A stretch of 64,000 nucleotides of DNA from Triatoma infestans (GCA_011037195.1 JAAEAF010004339.1:19997-83996); one strand, 5' to 3'. Counted from the stretch's first letter, positions 44,986 through 56,219 are shown. Numbers and translations are program-made. The notes: generated by a model from the letters alone, not told the origin.

Positions 44986-46145
44986 AACACTCCCTCTCTT
45001 GGCGGGAATAACAAGGAACAAATATTATAGATTCTTAGAACGGTGATAGGAAAAACACAAATATTTAATAAAGATCTTCAGAAACAGAAAATGTTCAAGA
45101 ATAGAGAGAGAGAGAGACAAATAGGAATTGAAGATTTAGAAGCAGATATAGGAAAACTGACAAAATGGATTGGATTGGACGGTTGGTTTTGTGTGGAAAA
45201 ATAAAAAGAAGAGGTGGGAAAAACAAGGGGAAAAGATTGATTTCCTTTGTAGTTGTAGTAATACAAGTTCCTAAGATGTTTTTTGAAGGTTCCTTTACAT
45301 CTCTCTTTTATAATATCTATATATATATGGGGAGGGGTTGGAATGAGAGTGAGTGACACAATGCACAGTGTTGGTAACTGTGAAGCAATATACTGAATTT
45401 TCCCTTTGCACTTTCCAGTCTCTTCCACTTACAGTCTCTTCTGTATCGATAGTAATTCTGAACACGCTCAAGCACAATACACATACACATACATACAGAG
45501 AGCAAGTAAACAGTTTCAAGTATAGAAAAACAACTAGAAGCTAGTTCACCATTTTTCTCTTAAAAATAGTTAAGAAAAATAAGTGGTGGTATATTGCTAC
45601 AAACTTGTGTCTACCCCGCAGCTTGTATATTGTATTTTAATCGATATGGTAATTCGAACTATGATTCGATATCTAATAAGACTAAAGGTAGAAACAGATA
45701 ATCTATCTACTATTTTCAGTGGAAATATTGTGATCTATCCAATAGTGGGGGTGGTGGCGGGGTGGAGTTGGAATTTGTCTTCAAGGGAAAAGCATGTTTT
45801 AGGATCGCAGAACTTTATTTTTTTGTTGAAAATGGTCTGTGTTTGCGAAAAAAAAATAGCAGAGTCACTTCCGAAACCCAGAATTCGATCATAATCCATT
45901 CAACCTGCCTTTATTTTGAACGAATTTTTGACTTCATTGAAAGAATTTATCTATCTCTTAGCGTGTTTAACTCTATCGGGTAGTCTTATAGATTTGCCAT
46001 TCCAACCGCTTCCAAGAAATTTCCGCCGGATTCATGATCGCAACGGGCCTGCCCATCGCAGTCTATTCAGTCTGATGTAATTCACTATGTCCACTTTCTT
46101 TCATAAGATATTCTGTTCTTCGCATCCTCCATGTGATTTTTTACC
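44986..46145. other. Mixed DNA, no gene seen
   Basis: Only short overlapping frames. The 45720-45960 part may hold a badly eroded HINE-like piece (GGAAATATTGTGATC...GGTCTGTGTTTGCG), not convincing enough to list. Confidence 0.4.
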
Positions 46146-46149
46146 ATTT

Positions 46150-46450
46150 TTTTCTTGCTTCTGATAAGAGGAAGTATTGCGATCGTATCAAATTTTCGAA
46201 ATTGTGTTTCACCGGAAATAGAAATTTTGAGGTCTCCTGAGCATTACAAAGCGAGAGTGTTTTCAGCGAATGGTCTGTGTGTGTTTTTTTTTAATAAAAG
46301 ATGTCAAAAACAAAAAGTTGCAGGAAGTTCAAACTTAGTATTCCGTTTAGGTACTGACTCTATGGTTTTGGGCAAAATCCATCAACCGGAAGGGCGACTT
46401 TATTGAATGGTTTTTTCCAGTTTTTCGCGATTTACTCGAAAACGGCAATT
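46150..46450 (+). mobile_element. HINE-like repeat, 5' half
   Basis: Clear 5' region GATAAGAGGAAGTATTGCGATCGTATC, then AGCGAATGGTCTGTGTGTG, AAACTTAGTATTCCGTTTAGG and CAACCGGAAGGGCGACTT. It stops abruptly at GAAAACGGCAATTTTACC. Confidence 0.7.
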
Positions 46451-46820
46451 TTACCTAATTATTTTATACATATATAGTTTAATCATTTATATTATATATA
46501 GTTTTGTTTGGGAACATTGATCTAATAAGCTTTAAATATAGGTAAATTTTGTTTACACATATATAGATTGGTAGCACTGTGGAACATCAGTGTATCACGT
46601 ATGTGAGTGTATTTGCGTAAAATATATTAGTAACACATTTCTCGTATACATGTACTATATGTATACTACACGTGCTAATTTGATATACTATATGTGAGCT
46701 ACAATATTAACTAGTAAAATGGATGAGACACTATGGTCGTTAACATGTTATATTTATCATATATGTCCTGCACATACTACAAACCAAACATATATATATA
46801 ATATGTAATACAAGACATAT

Positions 46821-46853
<33 letters not shown>

Positions 46854-46960
46854 GCATCACAGTAAATAAACCACTGATTGTTTAAAATAAGTTTCATATC
46901 ATCAACAAATTCTGACATTGAAATCAACCTTTTTTGTTTGCTATTTTAGTTTCTATGACT
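46451..46960. other. AT-rich DNA with TA microsatellite
   Basis: A (TA)n run at about 46820-46850; nothing else recognised. Confidence 0.5.
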
Positions 46961-46961
46961 C

Positions 46962-47640
46962 CTCCTGGTAAGAGGAACTAATGCGATCTCGTGTCCAATT
47001 TTGGAAGTTGAGTTTTCATTGGAAACACATGTTTTGAAATCTCCTGATTTAGCGAATGGTAGGAATGTGTGTGTGTGAACAAAATATCTCAAAAATGGAA
47101 AATTGCAGGAAGCTCAATGTTGGTGTTCCGTTTGGTCGCTCACCACCGAACTCTATGATTCTGGGCATTCAACATCAACCGGAAATGCGACTTTACTGAT
47201 TTTTTTTTGTCAGTTTTACTGGTGAAAACAGCTGCACTGATTTTCTTTATGCTTTCCTCTAAAGTATCATCTTCTTAAGATTATAATGGTTCTTCCATCA
47301 ATACAATATTAATGTACATTAAGAAGCATTGCTACTATTTCAAGTTTGAAGAAAATCTGAAAACCGGAAGTGCCACTTTACAGAATAGGTTTTTGAGTTT
47401 TTTTGGAAGTTTCTGGAAAATGACCGTAACAATTTCTTTTAAACTTGGCATGCTTAACTGCACAGTTATAAAGCTGTATCACTTTATTTGAACAACAGTT
47501 TTCAAACAAATTGATTTTTAGATAGTTGTGCTGATTTTGTGGAGTTAAATTTCAATTATTATCGGCGGAGTTGGTTCATTGTTATTGACGTGCTCTTCTG
47601 CCTACAATGCAATCACATCTATGACTACCTGTTTGGGTAG
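46962..47640 (+). mobile_element. HINE-like repeat copy
   Basis: Begins GGTAAGAGGAACTAATGCGATCTCGTGTCC, has a (GT)n tract at about 47068, units with CAACCGGAAATGCGACTT (47177) and AAACCGGAAGTGCCACTT (47363), and the variant tail TTATTGACGTGCTCTTCTGCC seen also near 8590. Confidence 0.68.
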
Positions 47641-48200
47641 GTAGATTGGTACTGTCCCTCCACGCCATCTCTACATTTATGAAGATTAGATTAACAAAGC
47701 GTTAGCGTGAGATTCATTCCTCCATGGTCTTCACTAGGTGGTCTATTGTGGATCCTCAATGTTATAGCACGTCTTCTAGCTTCGTACTTTTAAGTAGGCC
47801 TAGCAAAATTGAAAGCGGCATCGTCATGAAGCTCGTGGCTTTGGGATTGCTTACTCCCAACTGAAGAAACCTTATCCTCATCGGGCCGGCGCATTCACGG
47901 CAAAGAACTTGTATGGGGGTTTCTTCCTCAGCCCTACAAATCGGCCCATCGCGTCCTCTGTAAGTAGTGAATGGTGCATGAGCCTATTGATCCTACAATG
48001 CCCCTTAGACCTCCAATTATCCTTATAACCTTTCGGCTATGATTCAGTAGATTCCAGGAAAATTTAGGCGAATGTTTCTTTATAAAGCGTTTCGTCTGTA
48101 TCTGTTCTGGTGGTGTTCCCTCCCACCATTTCAGATGCTGGTCCTCCATCCAGCATTTGATGGAGCTTTGAATCAGACTTCTGGACAAACCGCCAAAGGA
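47640..48200 (-). pseudogene. Decayed LINE ORF2 C-terminus
   Basis: On the minus strand a frame includes IKCWMEDQHLKWW (a conserved linker before the zinc region), and after a shift GHCRINRLMHHSLLTED, then further fragments of the C-terminal region with Cys and His residues scattered over three frames. It sits between a HINE-like body (to about 47640) and a HINE-like tail (48280), so it probably inserted into that copy. Confidence 0.55.
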
Positions 48201-48330
48201 TTCGTGACTGTGAAAATGTACATTTCTGTGGACAACTGAGTGAAATATAAAATTTAAAGAAAATTAAACATTTCATTTACCATTAACCAGGAAAGAAAGT
48301 AGTATGAATGTTTCCCACCAGGTTATTGTC
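48200..48330 (+). mobile_element. HINE-like repeat, 3' tail
   Basis: CAGGAAAGAAAGTAGTATGAATGTTTCCCACCAGGT resembles the family 3' end, with damage to the hairpin. Probably the end of the copy at 46962, displaced by the LINE fragment. Confidence 0.45.
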
Positions 48331-49080
48331 CAAATTGCAAACAGTGTCACTTCATAAATTATAAAGAAAATATCACTATATTACGCTATAGTTAAACTTA
48401 AATGTTATTTAGCCATAAATCTAATAACGACAGACGTGAAAGTTTTAATGGAGAGAACCGACAAATTAATAACAGGAAGCTAACAAAAATAAAATCAAAG
48501 TTCAAAAGTGGATTGTAAAATCAGCTGATATAATAAATAATTTAAAACAACACAGACACACAAACACACGATCTTTAAATATTATTATTAAGAAGGCCTT
48601 GGGAGAGTTTTGATATATGAATGAAATATATAAAAGGCAAAAAAAAAAAAGTCAGATACCAAAAAACTAAATATAAACAGCTGTTTATATTATCTGTTTA
48701 AAGCAGCTGGTAGTGGAGTAGTGGTGGTAGTTACTTCGTCAACAGAGTGACCCCTTCCCTCCCCTACTTCCCCACTACTAGACCGACCATCTACTGAAGT
48801 TCGTTCACTTTTTTTCGTATTTTTTATTTAACAGTGTGTAAGCAGTATACCTAACATACTGTATCATCAGAGCCCCTGTAATTATACCACTTAATGGTTT
48901 GTGTACGTATGTATATGCGTGCAATGTTAGTCAGATAATGTTAACTTATACAAATAAATTACATGACTATTAAAACTATACACTAATTTTATATACTTAC
49001 GTTTAATAAAATGAACATAATATTTTTAAGACTTTTTTAATTGATATGGTTTATTAGAATATCGAAGAGGTATAAATAAA
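48331..49080. other. AT-rich DNA, no gene seen
   Basis: Nothing recognised; short A- and T-rich runs only. Confidence 0.45.
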
Positions 49081-49227
49081 AAAACCTGCTGTGAAACACT
49101 CACACGACTTTCTCGTACTGCAATTAATATAATTAATTGATAATTCAAAATTGCAAAGTTAAGAAATGTTTGGTTTGTTTTGTCTTAACAAAAAGAGATG
49201 GTAGGGTTTTTACCTGATTGTGACTTT

Positions 49228-49299
49228 TGTGCCAGCAGTGTAGTATGTGCCAGCAGTGTAGTGTGTGCCAGCAGTATAGTGTGTGCCAGTAGTGTAGTG
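49228..49299 (+). repeat. Four tandem 18 bp units beside LINE tail
   Basis: TGTGCCAGCAGTGTAGTA and three close variants occupy exactly 72 bp and end where the LINE's T-rich (poly(A)) tail begins at 49300. Confidence 0.85.
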
Positions 49300-49580
49300 T
49301 TTTTTATTTTTTTATTTTTTTATTTTTCCTGACGAGAGCAACCCTAACGCCAGGGAGTTTATGTAATACATGCTCCATAAATTATATTACATGTATATCT
49401 AGAACTTATTATTTGTAAATATATAAAACATTGTCATTATTGTTTAAATTCATTTGGAGGAAAATAACACAATTCATATTTCTACAATATATAAACTAAA
49501 TTACATCATCTGTTAACTGTGATAAATAGTTTTGAAAAGATAAAGTAGTTAAAATAATTGTTACTAAAGATAATAATTAA
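49300..49580 (-). other. LINE 3' UTR with stem-loop
   Basis: A stem of 7 pairs (49328-49334 with 49348-49354, one G-U in RNA) closes a 13 nt loop reading TTAGGGTTGCTCT on the sense strand, next to the A-rich tail. GGAGCATGT lies just 5' in sense. Confidence 0.65.
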
Positions 49581-50986
49581 TTACAATAGTTGAAAATCAA
49601 TATTTTTTAGAAATTTTATAAACTGAGCGCACAATTGTTTTTGTACCAGTAAACCAAAATCTGTAACTGGCCAAGATATCCCCTGTAAGATACAAAACTG
49701 CACCAATTCCACTCTTTGTGGTTCAAATAGAGGACACTGTAGAATGATGTGGCGCCAAGTTTGAGGTGACTGATTATCGCAATGGCATGAGGGGTCAGTC
49801 ATTATTTTAAACCTATGCAAGTAGTCTCGGTTCTTTCCATGGCCATTCAGAGCCTGAGTAGTGTAGAAGTCTAGTTTTTGAAGCGGACTTGTCCTTCGGC
49901 TAATTATATTGGGGAAAAACTCCTTGGTATAATGCCCTTTCTCTGTATTAGCCCAGTCTCTTTGCCAGCTTGCATGACTCTCTTCAGCCAAAATGGACTT
50001 CAAATATGATCGAGGCACTTTGTTGTACGATTCTGCAAGGTGTAAATCCTGGGATGCTTGCTTAGCCAGAGTATCTGCGGCCTCGTTACCCTCTCGACCA
50101 ACCTGCGATTTCACCCAGCAAAAGCTTACTTCTACCTTCTTCTCATCCTCCAAGCTGTAAACTAAGCTCCTGATTCGTTCAATTAAGGGTGAGTGTATCC
50201 TAATGTTTTTGATGCTATCCAGCCCAATTCTGCTGTCGGTATAAATGGTTATCTTTACTGCATCATGGTTGGATTTTTCAATATCAGAGTTCTTTATCCA
50301 TGTAAGTGCCTCAACCAAAGCCAGTTGCTCAGCTTGATTATTAGAACAACGACTATTGAGGCGAAATCGACCTTCAGCTAACACTGCCTCATCCTTGTAC
50401 ACAATAAAGGCACATCCAACTGCATCAAAGCTTTGCTACCATCAGTGTAAATGGTTAGTATATTCTCTGATTGAAGATCGCCTTCTTTAATAATAGGTTG
50501 CTTACCCGGATGTTGCCAATGAGTGCACGCAATAGGGTGATCTACATGAAAACCAGCATCTTGGATAAGATCATTTTCACACCTGTACAGCATGTCGTTT
50601 TCTTTCAACATAAGCATAATAGGTGGGACATTAGCAATCACACATGCGGCTTCGTATGATATAGTTTTAAAACCCTTTATTATTCTCAGCAGAATCAGCC
50701 TCTGCATCCTAGTCAGCTTTAGACTGTTACAACGTTTAGCGGCACCAGAATACCAAGCCGGAACAGCGTAGCTGACGAATGGTATAAACGCTCCTTTATA
50801 GATGATTAGAAGGGCATCACTGCCTATACCCCAGTACACTTTGGCTGAGTGGGACAATTTGTTTATTAGCTGTAGACCTTTTGTACATACGTAGACCTTT
50901 TGTGCCAGTTCATATTGCTGTCAAATATCACTCCTAAATACTTAATTTCGTCTATCATCTTCAGTTTGTCACAATTCAAGAATATA
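49581..50986 (-). pseudogene. LINE ORF2, thumb, RNase H and C-terminus
   Basis: Thumb (IKYLGVIFDSNMNW) contains a short duplicated stretch (AAGGTCTAC twice, near 50885-50910). The next frame has SAKVYWGIGSDALL, and TIYTDGSKALM (RNase H Asp) before a shift near 50400. The last frame holds NNQAEQLALVEALTWI (Glu), TIYTDSRIGLDSI (Asp), CWVKSQVGREGNEAADTLA (His of the usual KxHxG replaced by Gln), then LNGHGKNRDYLHRFKI and CHCDN...HIILQC, the C-terminal zinc motif, to the stop at 49581. Confidence 0.78.
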
Positions 50987-52337
50987 TTAATGGCATTTCT
51001 TCTTCGCCTCCAAGTTATGTACGGCCTTTGTCTTAGCAGCGTTGAATGTGACTTTACTTTTCGCTGACCATTCCTCTGTCAATCTCATGCACTGATTTCC
51101 AATAGCTTCCAATTCCATTTCGATTTTTGCTTTGACTAGCACAACTAAGTCATCAGCAAATGCCACACATTTAGAATCTTTGGGAAATTCCATTTTCTGT
51201 AAAGCATCATACTGAATAAGCCAGTAACCGGGAGCCGAGCATGATCCTTGCGGGCAACCCATCGTTACTTTTCGCCCTATAGTGATATTATTTGTTCTTA
51301 TGAATGCCAATCTATCTTTGAAGTAGCTTACTGTGAGATTGTAGAGATTTTTCGGACATGAGAATCTCTTAAGAGCGGACAGAATGACAGGCCACCATGC
51401 CGCGTCAAAAGCGCCTTTGACGTCCATACTTATAAGCAACACATGAAAGCGATGTTTTAGGCTGTATTCAATGAAGTCCTTAACTTCCATAATTGCATTC
51501 ACTGTACTTCTTTGCGGCCTAAATCCAAATTGATTATTACTCAAAAGAGAATTGGAATGTAAATGAAGTAATATTCTATTGATTAGGCGTTTTTCTAAAA
51601 GCTTACCGCTGAGGGGTAACAAGCTTATCGGTCGAAATTTGTCAGCTGAATCGGAATTATTTTTCCCCTGTTTCAAGATGGGAATTATATAAGATTTCTT
51701 CCAAGTGGTAGGGAAATGACCTCTAACAAGACATTCGTTGTATACCTTCAAGAATAGCTTGGGAAAATTTAAAAATACATGGTGGAGAATTGGTTGCACA
51801 ATGCCATCCTCTCCCGGACATTTATTAGGATTGAATGAGCCTAGAGCAATATCCAACTCCTGATGGGTAAAGATTACGTCATCTGGAGTATGTATGGGTG
51901 TACTTGCTTCTTCCCTCAATGACTTATTCAACACACTCTCTCCGCTTGGGTTATCTTCAGGGACGAACTTATCCATCAAAAGGTTAAGTGTTTCTTCAAG
52001 TGTATTTGTAAAACTTCCATCTGATTTTCGCAAGGTAGTTAGTGCAGTTTGCTTTCTTATTTTCCCAGCAGCTGCTTTGTACACCGAATTCCAAGCCTGA
52101 TTTTTGCTAGTATTATTATAGAAATCTTTCCATGATTTAATTCTCTCAGAGTTTAATAAGGAGGTATATCTACGTATATTTCTGCTGAAAATATTCCTGA
52201 CGACGTGATTTTCTCAGTGATTCATCTTTATAGGTTCGCTGATATTTTCTTCTTTTGTAGTTAACCAGACGTCTAAGTTAACTCTTTAGTCCACCAGCAA
52301 ACAGTTCCCTTTTTATTTTCTTCTGTTCCAACATAGT
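50987..52337 (-). pseudogene. LINE ORF2, linker and reverse transcriptase
   Basis: The linker 52085-52337 is in several frames. The RT frame (52084-50987) shows CPGEDGIVQPILHHVF, KFRPISLLPLSGKLLEKRL, QFGFRPQRSTVNAIM, MDVKGAFDAAWWPVI (motif A), TMGCPQGSCSAPGYW (motif B) and VAFADDLVVLV (motif C). Same R1-like pattern as the sister LINE. The frame is lost at the start of the thumb. Confidence 0.8.
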
Positions 52338-53296
52338 TTAACGTTCTTTTCCTTGGCTGTTTGATGCATTAGCTGATTTTTTAATCGAATTCATAAATTC
52401 ATTTATAAATTTGTCAAAATCTCTGATGCTGGAGAGTTTGTTAGCTAATAAATTGTGACAGAGAGTTCTAGATTTATCAATTTTAAATAATTTCTTTAAA
52501 TTTTTGTTCAAGTTTATAGAAAAAAGATCCCAGTTTGCTTTGTAAACCCTGTAAACAGCGAAAGAGTCAATACTCTTTGTCGGCAAGTTGGTACCGAATT
52601 GTAGTTTAAAAGTAAGAAATTGGTGATCGGAACCGCTTTCTTCTATTCCATTACGCCAATCTGCACAGAATTTTAGCATATTTATATTTGCTAAGGTTAA
52701 GTCTATATTACTTTTAGAATTTTTAGTAATGAAAGTAGGTTTTTTATCGTTTTCGTTTAGTATAAATAATGATCTGGTATTAATAAAAGATTTCATCGTT
52801 CTACCCCTGTTGTTTGTCAGCAAATCGTACCACAAAGTTGACCGTGCATTAGAATCAATAGACAATAGTAATGGCCCTCTATCTACTAAATTCAGCACAT
52901 TTTCAATTTTTCCAATGTCTAAGTTTATATCTCTTGCAATGTCAAAACAGGCGCTTATCAACCAAAATTTAAATGACTGATTATATGTCAGTTCGAGAAT
53001 TATAAAGTCCTCGTCACTTCTATTAGATATCAACAATGCATCTAAATGTTTACAATAATTATAGCAGCTCTCTTTTTTCCTTCACCAGCTGAAAATATTT
53101 TACACTATGTAGGAAATCCGGATATAATATTACATTTAGGTATATATGGTTCCTGAATTTAAGATGTCAATATCAGAGCGTATAATAAAGCCTATAACAT
53201 TAGCAGTAACAGCTTTTGACTTTCTTGAATTTATTTGTAAACAATTTATATAATTCTTATTTGCAAGTCTGTTAACTTTAGATTTATTGGGTACCA
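52338..53296 (-). pseudogene. LINE ORF2, endonuclease part
   Basis: From the ATG at about 53296 the N-terminus (NCLQINSRKSKAVTANVI) is open for a short way, then a frameshift near 53040-53140. The main frame 53036-52338 holds RSDEDFIILEL, LSIDSNARSTLWYD, SNIDLTLANI and ESGSDHQFLTF (Asp-His). It ends with a stop at 52338 before the linker. Confidence 0.75.
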
Positions 53297-53722
53297 TAGT
53301 CTATATTTTGCATTCTTCTTTGTATCAGGGTTAAGTAACTAGGGCAGTCATTGCTAAAACAGGGGTGGGCCAAGTCAATTTTCTTTCCCGACTTCAGAAA
53401 GTTATTTCTGAATGTACAATTAACGCAGTTTAATTCATTGCTATTACGTGGGCAGTCTTTGAAGTTGTGATTTTTTGCACAGAAAGGACATACTAATTCG
53501 TTTTTACATTTGTTTGAGTTGTGGTTGTATCTATTACATTTAAAACACCTTATTACGGATACATAATCTTTAACCTGACATAAACTCCACATCATTTTAA
53601 TTCTACTAGCTAGAAACTTTTGATGTAACGAAGGATGTAATTCTAGAATTAAATGTCTACTGAGACTTCTTTTATTTTTAATTATATATTTGGCTGTAAT
53701 CATTTCGTTTTCACTAATTTTC
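53284..53722 (-). pseudogene. LINE ORF1, C-terminal part
   Basis: About 145 codons, open to the stop. Knuckles: CFKCNRYNHNSNKC (CX2CX4HX4C), CPFCAKNHNFKDC and a longer CVNC..H..C. It ends QNIDYGTQ, matching the NIDYG near the ORF1 end of the sister LINE. N-terminal two thirds are missing. The stop overlaps the putative ORF2 ATG (ATGGTACCC) by about 13 bases, unlike the one-base gap in the sister LINE. Confidence 0.75.
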
Positions 53723-53990
53723 CTCGAAAAATGTGATAGGTAATTATCTGTGTAGCATAAGAAGTTTAAAGAAAATTGTGGAGCCGTTTTCGAGGAAATC
53801 GCGAAAAACTGATTCGGTCAAGTTACACATCCTATTGATGGATTTTGAACGAAAGATTCGTGTCTGTGTCGCGATGTTGGTATCTCCAAGCTGAGTTTCC
53901 TGCGATTTTTAGTTTTGAGATATTTTCACATACAAAATTATATTATTCAGATCCTCCAAGCGGAAATCTCCGGATAGTAAATAGGTTAAG

Positions 53991-55360
53991 GCCATGTGAG
54001 GAAATCAAATCTATTTAATATTAACGTACATCACAACTAATGTGGATGAAGCCCTTAAAATGATAACCTCATACCCAGCACTGTGGAAAAATAAAAAAAT
54101 TTAAAAAAATCGGATAAATAATGGAAAAAAAGGAATGAAAATGAAAAACAAGAGGAAAAAAAACTAAATGAAAACTAGGTTGATACTTTAGGGAACTGTA
54201 ATAAATTTAGTTGACAATAGTGGGAGAAAAAGTTTTTCCTTTTTTTTTAAATCTCTAGGTGGGAGGGAGAAATGGAAAAGCTAATGTAGGGGCAGTAAAA
54301 CAGTCAGAGATAGCCGACGGAGAATACTGTGTGATGAATTAGTGAACCGCATACATAGAAGAGTTTTTTTTGTTTTTCTCGATGACGTAGCTTAGCTGTT
54401 TTTTTTTTTGTAAGTCCCTCAAACTATCTCAGAGTCTGTGTTTTCTTTTCTACATTTCTGTGTACATTTACCAATCAATAAAGATAATTGTTTTTCCACT
54501 AAGACCGATAACTCACACCATACATTTATAATAACTGACAATATTTTTTCCAAGTTTTATAGTTTTATTACTTAGTGAAGTTGGGTTTTAGAAAATTCCA
54601 GATATCTAGATATTCATCTCAATTTTGTTTCCGCAAAAATGCTTTCTATAAAGTAGTAGGTAGTATTACCTGTGAAAAGAAAATCTTTGGAGCCGCCGAC
54701 TTTGTAAGAATAAACTTGGAAAGCTATACTGTAAAGTCGTTTACTTACAGGTTGGCGGTTTTTTCAAACATGGTACTCTAGTAATTAATTTAATGAATTT
54801 AATACGGTACTACCTTTAATTATAAAAGGTAGTAGAACGTATTTAAAGGTAGAACTAAGGTGGTAACTTGGAATAAAGCTGCTTTCTCTCCAGTACACCC
54901 TCGAAACCTCGAAATTTCCAATTACGGGAAAAATGTTTCAAATATCTGTGAGAATGACAAAGAAACTATATTTTGGGGTAGCAATCTTCAAAACTTACAT
55001 TTTAAGGGTGGGGAGGAACCAATGAAAGTTGGTATTTGCCAGTACTTAAGTTCACTTGTAAAAAAAAAATAAAACAGGATGAGAAAAAGTAGAAGAATTT
55101 CAACAAGAGATTACTAGGGCGGAAAAAGAAAAGAAAAATCGTTTATGCCTCTTTGAATCGGCCACAGATTTCACAACAGAACTTCCCGTACTAATTTCCT
55201 CATATCTTCAACGATCTTCCATGATTTCATTCTCATACGATACATACTGTAAACCTACTTGACTAGGAACATATTGAACTAGTCAAATTTGACTAGTCCA
55301 CGTACAAAAGTGTACACTTCACCGTACACTGCCCACTTCACTCGAACCCATTGCCAACAG
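53991..55360. other. AT-rich DNA, possible HINE-like scrap
   Basis: No gene. Around 54865-55040 a few family-like strings occur (ACGGGAAAAATGTTTCAAATATCTGTGAGAATG) on the minus-oriented pattern, too eroded to be sure. Confidence 0.4.
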
Positions 55361-55372
55361 TCTATAATGCAG

Positions 55373-55409
55373 TATATAAAGAAACTTGGTAGATACCTTT
55401 GCTAGCAAA
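55373..55409 (+). promoter_or_regulatory. TATA-like motif and 12 bp palindrome
   Basis: TATATAAA at 55373-55380 is followed at 55398-55409 by the perfect palindrome TTTGCTAGCAAA. The surroundings (55310-55480) are less AT-rich and resemble an LTR edge, but no repeat partner or gene follows. Weak candidate. Confidence 0.2.
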
Positions 55410-55890
55410 GTTCCTAGAAGTGAGAACCGAACTCCTTTGAACCAGATGATGTTTCTTCTGGCAGAATACTTCTTATATTACCGCTTATTCTTCTTTTGAG
55501 TTATTCCACCCTTTTTCCTATTTTGTTTTTATTATTCACCTCCCCCCCCCCCAAGAATAAAACAAAAACAATCCAACCGCCATTCCCCTTCCTATTTACT
55601 CATGCAATAATCATTTCCACAAGATCCTTCTCTTACTTTAATTTTTTTCCTTCAATTTTCCTTTTCCTTTTCTTAAATATCCAGAGGAGAGAAAACTTAC
55701 AGTACTTTTATTCCATTTTTTTAAAATAGCAATCACCCCCAAAAATAAGTTTATTTAGTCCCCCCCCACCTTAATGCTGTATTTATCAGATAAGTACTTT
55801 AAAAAAAGACTTCAGTCAGTTATATTACTATCAAATTTACTCCAAAATCTGACTCATTTATACTGTCTCAATTTAGACCATTTTTAGCAA
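55410..55890. other. T/C-rich DNA, no gene seen
   Basis: Pyrimidine-rich tract with C homopolymers (55540-55551 and 55760-55767); the open frame here is low-complexity Phe/Leu/Ser and not convincing. Confidence 0.45.
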
Positions 55891-55892
55891 AG

Positions 55893-56110
55893 TTAAAGAA
55901 AAAATCTGGTCTGAAACATTCACAAGCCTTGCTGTTCCAACTATTTACATAGTTATAATACATATTTATATTACATTTACATAGTATATAATTCTATTCA
56001 AACATATATTTCATACTAAGTGTTTCCTAGTCTTCAATTTTATATCATTGGAGAATGTAAATATTACGACTTTTTCCCCCTCTCCCAAAAATCCCTCTTA
56101 AATGCATTAC
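55893..56110 (-). mobile_element. HINE-like repeat, 3' fragment
   Basis: AAAAAATCTGGTCTGAAACATTCACAAGCCTTGCTGTTCC is the inverted 3' end with a damaged hairpin. Further on CCCTCTCCCAAAAATCCCTCTTAAATGCATT matches the family's inverted G-rich tract. Confidence 0.5.
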
Positions 56111-56171
56111 GAATTATTTATCTTATTTTTATTTATTATTTATTTATTTAATTTTAATATGATAACAAAAA

Positions 56172-56176
<5 letters not shown>

Positions 56177-56214
<38 letters not shown>
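56177..56214 (+). repeat. (TTA)n microsatellite
   Basis: At least twelve units of TTA/TAT in a row. Confidence 0.9.

Positions 56215-56219
<5 letters not shown>

Larger units (their letters stand above)
49300..53722 (-). mobile_element. 5'-truncated non-LTR retrotransposon, relative of the LINE at 1213
   Basis: On the minus strand it keeps the C-terminal part of ORF1, a full but broken ORF2 and the 3' UTR with a T-rich A-tail interrupted by single other bases (TTTTTATTTTTTTATTTTTTTA). Protein motifs and the 3' stem-loop match the LINE at 1213-6299, but sequence identity is only partial, so it is a sister family rather than a copy. The 5' edge falls within ORF1 near 53722, as expected for incomplete reverse transcription. 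Confidence 0.82.
49083..53990 (-). mobile_element. HINE-like repeat, split by a LINE
   Basis: The left piece (49083-49227) starts with the inverted 3' end CTGTGAAACACTCACACGACTTTCTCG. The right piece (53723-53990) has CGAAAAATGTGATAGG, TTAAAGAAAATTGTGGAGCCG, a CATCCTATTGATGGATTTTG unit and AGCGGAAATCTCCGG near the 5' region. Together they make about 415 bp of one copy with a 4.4 kb LINE between. Confidence 0.6.

Noticed and set aside
45078..45544. Overlapping frames of 60-116 codons on both strands
   Set aside because: No domain, no conserved start context, and the frames compete on opposite strands; most likely chance.
45720..45960. Additional HINE-like copy
   Set aside because: Only a few short strings match; too little to separate from chance.
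55496..55729. 77-codon frame rich in Phe, Leu, Ser and Pro
   Set aside because: Encoded by a pyrimidine-rich tract; composition explains the lack of stops.
735..56110. CRISPR-like or satellite array from the many repeated blocks
   Set aside because: Copies are dispersed, in both orientations, of variable length, with defined ends; not regularly spaced short repeats.
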